This document shows, one piece after another, positions 57,455 through 64,000 of a stretch of 64,000 nucleotides of DNA (positions are counted from its first letter, which is position 1; every line of letters begins with the position of its first letter). A program made the translations under genes and the position numbers. Source of the DNA: Caballeronia sp. dw_276 (lineage in GTDB: Bacteria; Pseudomonadota; Gammaproteobacteria; Burkholderiales; Burkholderiaceae); assembly GCF_018449635.1 (NCBI RefSeq), contig NZ_JAAVUV010000009.1, positions 62,001 to 126,000 of the forward strand. Direction: 5' to 3'. The notes beneath the pieces are model-generated. The model was not told the origin of the DNA, did not search any database, and saw nothing but the letters and a program-made list of their open reading frames with translations.

Positions 57455-58645
57455 ATGGCCGATGCCGCCCGTTTCAACTGGGAAGATCCGTTGCTGCTCG
57501 ATCAGCAGTTGAGCGACGAAGAACGCATGATTCGCGACGCCGCGCACGCTTACGCGCAGGACAAACTGCAGCCGCGTGTGCTTGAAGCTTTCCGCAATGA
57601 ACGCACCGACGTCGCGATCTTCCGTGAAATGGGTGAACTCGGCCTGCTCGGCCCGACCATTCCCGAGCAATACGGCGGACCTGGCCTGAACTACGTCAGC
57701 TACGGCCTGATCGCACGCGAAGTGGAGCGCGTGGATTCGGGTTATCGGTCGATGATGTCGGTGCAGTCATCGCTCGTCATGGTGCCGATCAACGAATTCG
57801 GCACCGACGCGCAAAAAGAGAAGTACCTGCCGAAACTGGCGACGGGCGAATGGATTGGCTGTTTCGGCCTCACCGAGCCGAACGCGGGTTCCGACCCGGC
57901 CAGCATGACCACGCGCGCCAAAAAGGTCGATGGCGGGTTCTCGCTTTCCGGCCAGAAGATGTGGATATCGAATTCGCCGATCGCCGATGTCTTCGTGGTC
58001 TGGGCGAAGCTCGAAGAAGACGGGCGCGACCTGATTCGCGGTTTCATCCTGGAGAAAGGCTGGAAAGGCCTCACCGCGCCGGCGATTCACGGCAAGGTTG
58101 GCTTGCGGGCATCGATTACGGGCGAAATCGTGATGGATGAAGTGTTCGTGCCGGAAGAAAACCTGATGCCCAATGTTAGCGGGCTCAAGGGACCGTTCAC
58201 CTGTCTGAATTCGGCGCGCTACGGCATCGCTTGGGGCGCACTCGGCGCAGCCGAGGCCTGCTGGCACATGGCGCGGCAATACACGCTGGATCGCAAGCAG
58301 TTCGGGCGTCCGCTCGCCGCGAACCAGCTCGTCCAGAAGAAACTCGCCGATATGCAAACCGAAATCACGCTCGGCCTCCAAGGCGTGCTGCGCCTTGGCC
58401 GCATGAAGGACGAAGGCACGGCGGCGGTCGAGATCACGTCGATCATGAAGCGTAATTCGTGCGGCAAGGCGCTGGACATTGCGCGTCTTGCGCGTGACAT
58501 GCTGGGTGGAAACGGAATTTCGGACGAATTTGGCGTTGCCCGCCATCTGGTGAATCTCGAAGTGGTGAATACCTACGAAGGTACGCACGACATCCATGCG
58601 CTGATTCTTGGTCGCGCGCAAACCGGGATTCAGGCGTTTTTCTGA
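57455..58645 (+). CDS. gcdH: Glutaryl-CoA dehydrogenase
   Basis: The product has 396 residues. It oxidises and decarboxylates glutaryl-CoA to crotonyl-CoA in lysine, tryptophan or glutarate breakdown. It is acyl-CoA-dehydrogenase-like, with [28 protein letters not shown] and the C-terminal [18 protein letters not shown], where the catalytic Glu lies in [18 protein letters not shown] and the opening [13 protein letters not shown] are specific to this enzyme. AGGAG precedes ATG 57455. It is under the palindrome at 57393-57411. Confidence 0.95.
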   Translation: MADAARFNWEDPLLLDQQLSDEERMIRDAAHAYAQDKLQPRVLEAFRNERTDVAIFREMGELGLLGPTIPEQYGGPGLNYVSYGLIAREVERVDSGYRSMMSVQSSLVMVPINEFGTDAQKEKYLPKLATGEWIGCFGLTEPNAGSDPASMTTRAKKVDGGFSLSGQKMWISNSPIADVFVVWAKLEEDGRDLIRGFILEKGWKGLTAPAIHGKVGLRASITGEIVMDEVFVPEENLMPNVSGLKGPFTCLNSARYGIAWGALGAAEACWHMARQYTLDRKQFGRPLAANQLVQKKLADMQTEITLGLQGVLRLGRMKDEGTAAVEITSIMKRNSCGKALDIARLARDMLGGNGISDEFGVARHLVNLEVVNTYEGTHDIHALILGRAQTGIQAFF

Positions 58646-58671
58646 ACCGGCGATTGGGGAAGGCCCAGTAA

Positions 58672-58702
58672 AAAAGCCAACGCTTTTAAGGCGTTGGCTT
58701 TT
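58672..58702. terminator. Bidirectional terminator between gcdH and peroxiredoxin gene
   Basis: AAAAGCCAACGC / GCGTTGGCTTTT, 12-bp perfect stem with a 7-base loop, lies between the convergent genes. Confidence 0.9.
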
Positions 58703-58719
58703 GCTTTTAAGCGACGGGT

Positions 58720-59358
58720 TTATTTATTCGGTTGCGGCGTCAGGCGCAGATACGGGCGCACGGCCTTGTACCCCTTCGGAAACTTGCGCTTGATTTCCTC
58801 TTCGTCCTTCAGCGACGGCACAATCACCACGTCGTCGCCCTGCTTCCAATTGCCCGGCGTTGCGACCTGATGACTGTCGGTCAGTTGCAGTGAATCGATC
58901 ACGCGCAGGATTTCATCGAAATTGCGTCCCGTGCTCGCCGGGTACGTGATCGTCAAACGCACCTTCTTCTGCGGATCGATGACAAAAAGCGACCGCACCG
59001 TCAGCGTGGCGTTCGCATTCGGGTGAATCATGTCGTACAGCTCGGAGACTTTGCGGTCGCCGTCGGCGAGGATCGGGAAACCAACGTTGGCCGCCTGCGT
59101 TTCGTTGATGTCCTTGATCCATTCCTTGTGCGATTCCACGTTATCCACCGACAACGCGATCGCCTTCACGTTGCGTTTCTCGAACTCGCCAGCCAGCTTC
59201 GCTGTCAGGCCGAGTTCCGTGGTGCAAACCGGCGTGAAGTCAGCCGGATGCGAGAACAGGACGCCCCAGCCATTGCCCAGCCATTCGTGAAACTTGATGC
59301 GGCCGACGCTGGAGTCCTGCTCGAAGTCGGGCGCTGTATCGCCAAGACGCAAGCTCAT
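58720..59358 (-). CDS. 1-Cys peroxiredoxin (Prx6 type)
   Basis: The product has 212 residues and reduces peroxides. The motif PADFTPVCTTE holds peroxidatic Cys45, and this is the only cysteine in the protein, so a partner thiol must regenerate it. The extended C-terminal half with PGNWKQGDDVVIVPS is characteristic of the Prx6 group. AGGAGA precedes ATG 59358. A perfect 7-bp inverted repeat at 59382-59401 lies in its upstream region. Confidence 0.94.
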   Translation of the reverse strand: MSLRLGDTAPDFEQDSSVGRIKFHEWLGNGWGVLFSHPADFTPVCTTELGLTAKLAGEFEKRNVKAIALSVDNVESHKEWIKDINETQAANVGFPILADGDRKVSELYDMIHPNANATLTVRSLFVIDPQKKVRLTITYPASTGRNFDEILRVIDSLQLTDSHQVATPGNWKQGDDVVIVPSLKDEEEIKRKFPKGYKAVRPYLRLTPQPNK

Positions 59359-59759
59359 GTTGTATCTCCTGAAGTTAGAAACCGCGAGTTTCATCTCGCG
59401 GCGAACACTGCCATTAGCCTATGCCATTCGTGAAAACAGAAAAGGCGGCCCGACCAAAATTAAAGCATACGTGACTAGACCTGCACAACGAACGAACATT
59501 CCGTCAGATCGTCATGCACTTTTGTAATTTTTCGGGACATGGCGGGCGCAACGCAGGCGGCAACGCCGCTGAATTTTCGTGCATTGCGAACCCTATCTTC
59601 GCGCAAGACACTGGAGCCGGCGCGTGGAGCGTCCACGTTGAGCGGATTTGTGCATCGGGAACAAAAACTGCAAGCCTTGAGTTTCGGGGCCGGATGGACG
59701 CTGGTCACCCACCGCTTCTTTGGTACGATTGGCGTAGCCTCACCCGTTTGGAGCCATCA
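59359..59759. other. Divergent peroxiredoxin-DUF883 intergenic region
   Basis: 401 bases without a gene. It holds the 7-bp inverted repeat CCGCGAG / CTCGCGG at 59382-59401. I see no clear OxyR-type site, and no promoter I can name with confidence. Confidence 0.5.
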
Positions 59760-60062
59760 ATGTCAGAAATCAATAAGGAGCGATTCATGTCGGATATCAA
59801 AACCGTTCTCGCAGACGCCGAAGACCTGTTGAAGCAGGCCGCGAGTGCCACTGGCGAGCGTGCATCCGAGTTGCGCGAGACCGCTCTGACCCGCTTGAAG
59901 CAAGCGAAGGAAAAGGCCGCGGATGCACAGGTCGTGGTGATCGAAAAAGGCAAGAAGGCCGCGCGCGCCACCGACGACTTCGTGCACGAACGTCCGTGGG
60001 CGTCCATTGGAATTGCCGGGGGCATTGGCGTTGTCATCGGCCTCTTGATCAATCGCCGTTAA
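59760..60062 (+). CDS. DUF883 (ElaB/YqjD-like) membrane-anchored protein
   Basis: The product has 100 residues. The N-terminal 65 residues form a charged amphipathic helix (ADAEDLLKQAAS, then ELRETALTRLKQAKEKAAD), and residues about 82-98 form a C-terminal glycine-rich membrane segment ending in Arg-Arg. This is the ElaB/YqjD/YgaM pattern; those E. coli proteins tie ribosomes to the membrane in stationary phase. Two starts are possible: 59760 and 59787, the latter with a better AAGGAG. It leads a three-gene cluster. Confidence 0.88.
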   Translation: MSEINKERFMSDIKTVLADAEDLLKQAASATGERASELRETALTRLKQAKEKAADAQVVVIEKGKKAARATDDFVHERPWASIGIAGGIGVVIGLLINRR

Positions 60063-60258
60063 TCCCACCGTCAAGTTCGCCGGTTCGCCGCGTTATCGGC
60101 CTCTGGCTGCTCTCGCGAGCGGACCCGGCCCGAACATTGCCTGACAAGCCAAGAGCAGCGCCGGTTCGCCAGTGCTTTGCTCGACAGACCGGATGGATGC
60201 TTGTTGAATCCGCCCGGACATTTTTGCGCCAAAATAACGCGCTCTTCGCGCTCAAGCC

Positions 60259-60639
60259 ATGACGACAGAAAGGCAATTTCAGCACGATACGCAAGGGCCG
60301 TTGCGCCGCATCGTCAGCTCCGTTTTCTCTATCTTCGAGACCCGGCTGGAGCTGATCGGCATAGAACTCTCGGAAGAAAAGGAACGGCTGCTCGGCGTCC
60401 TTTTCCTCGGCCTCGCTGCGATGATGCTGACCATGATGGCGCTCATCACGCTGACGGTACTGATCGCAATCGCATTCTGGGACACTTACCGATGGCAATC
60501 GCTGGCGGCAATTACCGCCGTGTACATCCTGGTAGCAGTCGCCTGTGCGCTTCGCGCACGCGCCGGACTGAGCAATGCGCCGAACGTGTTTGAAAGCACC
60601 CTTGCCGAATTCAAGAAGGACCGCGACACGTTTAACTGA
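60259..60639 (+). CDS. YqjE/phage holin-family membrane protein
   Basis: The product has 126 residues and two strong hydrophobic segments (about 50-70 and 77-97) with short charged ends, matching the YqjE/holin superfamily domain. Despite that domain name there is no prophage context. It follows the DUF883 gene, as yqjE follows yqjD in E. coli. A role in membrane stress or stationary phase is inferred only by association. Confidence 0.85.
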   Translation: MTTERQFQHDTQGPLRRIVSSVFSIFETRLELIGIELSEEKERLLGVLFLGLAAMMLTMMALITLTVLIAIAFWDTYRWQSLAAITAVYILVAVACALRARAGLSNAPNVFESTLAEFKKDRDTFN

Positions 60640-60714
60640 CACGCAGTGCGCACGTAGCTGCGCTGCATGTTGGGTACTGTATTTATCGATGACTTTCCAC
60701 GAGCCAGCCACGCC

Positions 60715-61230
60715 ATGAGTCAAACCGACGACACTTTCAAAGCTCAAAAGCGAGCAAACGCGCACAAGTTGAGCACGCCCCACATGCGCGCATTGCGCAA
60801 GGAACTGCTGATCGCGCGGGCTGACGTCGAGCGCATGGAACTGGCGCAGGCAAGCGCCGACCTGCGCTACAAGGTCAAGCACTTCAGCGTACTGAACCTG
60901 ATCATGCCCGGACGCGGCAAGCGTGGGCGCACATCGGGCGTCGGCGGGTTCATGAGCCGCATGACGGGCGGCGCGGGCGGTGGTGGACTTGGCGGTCTGT
61001 TCAATGCCGGCAACCTGAGCCTGTTGTTGAAGCAATATCCCGTGGTCGGTTCGCTGGCTTCGCTGGTGCTCGCAAAACCGGTACGCACCCGGCTTCTCGC
61101 AAGCGCGAAGCCTTTGCTCAAATGGGGCGGACTGGGATTGGTCGGCTGGGAGGCTTACCGGGTGTGGCAACAGATGAAGTCCACCCCGGCCAACACACCG
61201 GCGGATACGGTCGTCGACCCCGACGCTTGA
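60715..61230 (+). CDS. Uncharacterised membrane-associated protein (DUF3318-like)
   Basis: The product has 171 residues and I recall related proteins of the DUF3318 type in the same position in Burkholderiales. The N-terminal 60 residues are charged and helical (MRALRKELLIARADVERMEL, quoted by ends MRALR and VERMEL), and a Gly-rich stretch (about 75-100) follows, then hydrophobic parts near 105-145. The start at ATG 60715 is chosen over 60667 because the latter begins with a non-conserved tail. It is convergent with pilE. Confidence 0.72.
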   Translation: MSQTDDTFKAQKRANAHKLSTPHMRALRKELLIARADVERMELAQASADLRYKVKHFSVLNLIMPGRGKRGRTSGVGGFMSRMTGGAGGGGLGGLFNAGNLSLLLKQYPVVGSLASLVLAKPVRTRLLASAKPLLKWGGLGLVGWEAYRVWQQMKSTPANTPADTVVDPDA

Positions 61231-61259
61231 TATATCCGCATGTATTTTTAGAGCTGGCG

Positions 61260-61700
61260 TCATTTGCCGCTCCAGCACGCCGCCACCTTGGGCGGCGTGA
61301 GTTTTTCGGCGGCACGGTTTGACTTCGCGCCGGTGGCATCGAGAGAAAAAGTGCCGCAGGCGTCGTTGGTCGCCGAGACGGGCTCGGCTTCAATCGAATA
61401 ACCGCCGTTCATCTCTGATTCGCCCAATATCCGCAATACATAGATTGGCGTGCCGCTTGCCGGCGACTGATCGAAACCAGCCGGCAATTTCTGCGCGGTA
61501 TCGCTACCTGAAACGGTTCGCGTGCTTTCCACGTAGTGCGCAGCGCGATAAAGCGCAGCAACCGCGTCCAGCCGACTCCCCTTCGCCACCTGCTGCTGAT
61601 AAACCGGCATCGCAAACATGGCGATGACCGCCGCCACGCCGAGCGTGATCATGAGTTCAAGCAGGCTGAAGCCCTTGAATGTGGATGTTGCTGTGCTCAT
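61260..61700 (-). CDS. pilE: Type IV minor pilin PilE-like
   Basis: The product has 146 residues with a class III prepilin signal: cut expected after Gly10 before FSLLELMITLGV, with Glu at mature position 5. The hydrophobic N-terminal helix runs to about residue 33, and two cysteines near the C-terminus (about 114 and 142) would close a D-loop. It is the last gene of the minor-pilin operon; its ATG overlaps the stop of pilX as ATGA. Confidence 0.9.
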   Translation of the reverse strand: MSTATSTFKGFSLLELMITLGVAAVIAMFAMPVYQQQVAKGSRLDAVAALYRAAHYVESTRTVSGSDTAQKLPAGFDQSPASGTPIYVLRILGESEMNGGYSIEAEPVSATNDACGTFSLDATGAKSNRAAEKLTPPKVAACWSGK

Positions 61701-62233
61701 GGCGAGTTCGTCTGAAAAGGTTTTGCGACCACGCGCCGCCAGTGCCCGACCGCGCCGCTTTCGGCGATCTCAAGTTGTTGTTGCAACCACACCTCTCCCA
61801 CGCGCCGGCCGAATCCACGCGCGGTGATCAGGAATGCTCCACCACTGTTTTCCGTTGAGGCTGGCCATGGTTCGATCAGGCATTGCGGCGGCTTCGCTGC
61901 GTGCGGCCACGTCGAAAAAGGCGTTATCGCATTCGCCGAAGCCCCTTCGAACGACGCCTTCAGCCGCCATTTCTCCGGCTCGCTGCCAAGCGGACTGGTG
62001 ATGTCGCGCGGCTCAGGCAAGGAGTCGAGCGCAATCCGGGCGCAGCGCAGCAACGCGCTGTCGGCGCTGTGAAAAGCCTGCACACGATCCTCCGAATTGC
62101 CGGTTGCCCGCGCGCCAACCAACGCGGCTTCGAACCACGCGGCGGCGGTGACGAGCAGCATCGACGAAATCAGTAAGACAATGGGCAGCGCGATGCCGCT
62201 CGAGTGCCGGCGTTGGCCGGTTCGCATCTTCAT
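61697..62233 (-). CDS. pilX: PilX-type pilus assembly protein
   Basis: The product has 178 residues. It begins with a short basic stretch and a hydrophobic helix GIALPIVLLISSMLLVTAAAW (quoted here by ends GIALP and TAAAW), as in the PilX N-terminal domain, which lacks a strict prepilin motif. The ATG at 62233 overlaps the pilW stop as ATGA; the open frame upstream is antisense to nothing real but runs through pilW in another frame. Minor pilins of this kind prime pilus assembly. Confidence 0.85.
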   Translation of the reverse strand: MKMRTGQRRHSSGIALPIVLLISSMLLVTAAAWFEAALVGARATGNSEDRVQAFHSADSALLRCARIALDSLPEPRDITSPLGSEPEKWRLKASFEGASANAITPFSTWPHAAKPPQCLIEPWPASTENSGGAFLITARGFGRRVGEVWLQQQLEIAESGAVGHWRRVVAKPFQTNSP

Positions 62234-63015
62234 GGCTGCTCCGGTCCATTGCGCAACGCGACCCGTCTGCGAAACGCCTGCCGGACGCGGCCATCGGCAG
62301 ATACAGCCGAAACACCATCGCAATCCACATAACGCGGGCGCGCCGTCGCGCTTGGCGTGTCGCCGCGCGCGAGCACGCAGACGTCCACCGCCGTGACGAA
62401 CGGCCATCGGTCTTTTGAGATCGCGGCGGCATCCACGGAAAGCGGCGCACCTTGAAGCCAATAGCCAATCCTCAGCCGCTCGATGCCCTCGACCATCGGT
62501 TGCCCCGTCCCCGGCTTGCCGCTGCCCTCGCAATAGAGCTCCGGCTCGACGGTCGAAGAACTGGCTTTGGCGTAGTAGCGATTCGTGATCCGCTCACCCG
62601 CCGATATCTGTCCGAGGCAATCCGTTGGCGAGCCCGACGACGAAGGCCATGTCGAAATCGTATCTGCGCCGTAGCGGATCAGGATGCCGTCCGAACGGCT
62701 GCTCAGTGTCTCGCACGTCGGCGCCGCGTCGCTTCCAACAGGACGACCCGAAGAGCACCCGAACAACGCCGTAGACGCGTCCGATGCATCCAGCCCCGCT
62801 GGCATGAAGCGGGCCATTTGAACCTGTTGTGCGATCAGATCGAGCGCATTGCTTGCCGCCTCCCGCAGGCGGGCGCTTTCAGTTGCGCGATCGTAGGCCA
62901 GCCGCTGTCCGCGATACAGCGAAATGGTCGCGATAACGATCAACATCCCGAGCGCCGCTGATATCGCGAGTTCGAGCAGCGTATGGCCGCGCTGCGTTTT
63001 CCTGGGAATCGTCAT
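62230..63015 (-). CDS. pilW: PilW-type minor pilin
   Basis: The product has 261 residues. The prepilin motif is QRG before HTLLELAIS (cut after Gly10), with Glu at mature position 5 but His rather than a hydrophobic residue at position 1. The hydrophobic helix runs to about 30, followed by a large C-terminal globular domain with several cysteines, as usual for PilW. Its start overlaps pilV as ATGA. Confidence 0.88.
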   Translation of the reverse strand: MTIPRKTQRGHTLLELAISAALGMLIVIATISLYRGQRLAYDRATESARLREAASNALDLIAQQVQMARFMPAGLDASDASTALFGCSSGRPVGSDAAPTCETLSSRSDGILIRYGADTISTWPSSSGSPTDCLGQISAGERITNRYYAKASSSTVEPELYCEGSGKPGTGQPMVEGIERLRIGYWLQGAPLSVDAAAISKDRWPFVTAVDVCVLARGDTPSATARPRYVDCDGVSAVSADGRVRQAFRRRVALRNGPEQP

Positions 63016-63419
63016 CGTGCGAACGCCACGGTTACGCAGGCCAGCTTTGCACCGACACCGGGTTCGGCGCACGAAAGTTCATCGCCGTTACCGGATGCCG
63101 GCGAGCGCCACTTGACCACCGCGATATGCACGCCGTTGCCGCGATCCAGCACATCGATGCCACCTTCCGGCAACGCCGCTGCAGCCCGCAAGCGCCATTG
63201 CGCCACGATCGAATCGCGGTCGGCATCGCGGCGAATTCCTTCCACAACAGAATCCGCAATCGATACCGCCATCTCACGCATCACCATTGACCGCTCGTTG
63301 CGAGCAAGCCACATCTGCGCGTCGATAATGCCAAGCGCCGTTACCGCGGAAAGCGCCAGTGCGATCAACACTTCGATCAGCGAATCACCTCGATCAAACC
63401 CTCGCTTTGATGAGTTCAT
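63012..63419 (-). CDS. pilV: PilV-type minor pilin
   Basis: The product has 135 residues. The prepilin signal reads DRG before DSLIEVLIALAL (cut after Gly11), with the key Glu at mature position 5 and Asp at position 1, where Phe or Met is usual. The hydrophobic helix continues to about 30. It overlaps fimT and pilW at both ends by ATGA, so translation of the whole set is probably coupled. Confidence 0.87.
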   Translation of the reverse strand: MNSSKRGFDRGDSLIEVLIALALSAVTALGIIDAQMWLARNERSMVMREMAVSIADSVVEGIRRDADRDSIVAQWRLRAAAALPEGGIDVLDRGNGVHIAVVKWRSPASGNGDELSCAEPGVGAKLACVTVAFAR

Positions 63420-63960
63420 GCAGCTGCCCCGCATGCGCCCTGCGTGAGACGCGCGCGTCCGCCAGTGGCAATCCTGATACACCGGCGTCCACGCGCACCA
63501 AGCGACGCCAAAGCGCCATCTCGGGCACTGAAGTCGAAGCTGCGAAACCCGCCGATGATCTGCCCCGACGGCGGCGTGAACGAAAGCTCGCTCCCCGTTC
63601 CGCCCACGGCGACGCCGGCCAAAGCCGGTTGCATGCGCATCATCGTCCGCCCACCATCGCGATCAGCGAACAACGCCCAGCCGCATGCCCAGTCAGTCAG
63701 GCCGCCTCGCATGCTTTCCCGGACAGAAGACACGCGCGTGCGGCGTCGACGCGGCACAAGGTAATGCGCGCGCCACGCCGGATTGCTTCGGAGCGCGCGA
63801 GCGTGAGCGTGGACAACATGGCGCGCGCTCTCGCATCGACCTGATCGCGCTTGTGCCACGCGACAAACGACGGCGCGGAAAACGTCGCGACGATCGCAAT
63901 CACCGCAAGCACGACGGCAAGCTCGACCAGCGTAAAGCCGGGTGAACATCGGAAATTCAT
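63416..63960 (-). pseudogene. fimT: FimT/GspH-type minor pilin, frameshifted
   Basis: The gene begins at ATG 63960 with GAGGG upstream. The first frame gives a normal prepilin start (SPG before FTLVELAVVL) and a GspH-like body, ending GKACEAA at a stop at 63697-63699. The rest of the domain, GGLTDWACGWALFADRD onward to CGAAA, continues in the minus-one frame down to a TGA at 63416 that overlaps the pilV ATG. A one-base deletion near 63703-63711 explains both halves. The first frame alone would give an 87-residue truncated pilin. Confidence 0.8.
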
Positions 63961-64000
63961 CTGCATCCCTCATTGATTGAACCGGGCAAGCAATCAATCT

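Noticed and set aside
60259..60639. Holin-family protein taken as a prophage marker
   Set aside because: It pairs with DUF883 as in yqjD-yqjE, and no phage genes are near.

Overview
The window is a dense, GC-rich bacterial chromosome segment that reads as core chromosome of a Burkholderiaceae member (Paraburkholderia/Caballeronia-like). The grounds are the families present (3-hydroxybutyrate-oligomer hydrolase, DUF2242, DUF3579, a holin-family/DUF883 envelope trio) and the gene order lpxK-trm112-kdsB-adk and murJ/rpsT/DUF3579/argF/argG, which I associate with that group. The genus is an inference. I see no rRNA, tRNA, CRISPR array, prophage or intact insertion sequence.

Layout. 1-6.1 kb: an orphan lipoprotein, a DUF2242 lipoprotein, a 3HB-oligomer hydrolase with a lipobox and a secreted BON protein, with two gene-poor stretches. 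6.1-16.5 kb: accessory metabolism and transport (membrane-tethered TAXI-type binding protein, DsbA-like isomerase, LysR, MFS, GntR, CaiB-type CoA-transferase, GDP-mannose enzyme, EmrB-type exporter). 17-22 kb: a signalling block made of a degenerate EAL protein convergent with a two-gene unit encoding a double-domain KaiC-like ATPase and a hybrid histidine kinase. 22-24.2 kb: SDR, Lrp regulator, Fe-SOD. 24.4-38.9 kb: housekeeping (xseA, lpxK, trm112, kdsB, adk, SDR, SirB1-like, murJ, rpsT, DUF3579, argF, argG, murB, yajQ, plsY). 39-47.5 kb: ybaK, an acyl-CoA dehydrogenase/ligase pair, xerD, queG, tsaE, amiC, eamA. 47.7-59.4 kb: small secreted protein, pirin, thioredoxin-TPR, tcdA, pdxH, cfa, DUF72, msrA, flavin reductase, Lrp, IclR/gcdH, 1-Cys peroxiredoxin. 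59.7-61.2 kb: DUF883, YqjE/holin-like and a third small membrane-associated protein. 61.3-64 kb: a minor-pilin operon fimT-pilV-pilW-pilX-pilE on the minus strand, joined throughout by ATGA overlaps, in which fimT is frameshifted.

Points most worth a second look: the KaiC-like/histidine-kinase pair beside a probably catalytically dead EAL protein; the frameshift in fimT; a cluster of DnaA-box-like sequences between xseA and lpxK, far from any origin genes; a perfect palindrome between the divergent iclR and gcdH genes; a TAXI-type binding protein that lacks a transporter and has two membrane anchors; and hairpin-rich intergenic DNA at 16.5-17.1 kb. Gene calls rest on reading the translated sequences against remembered families; no database search was run.
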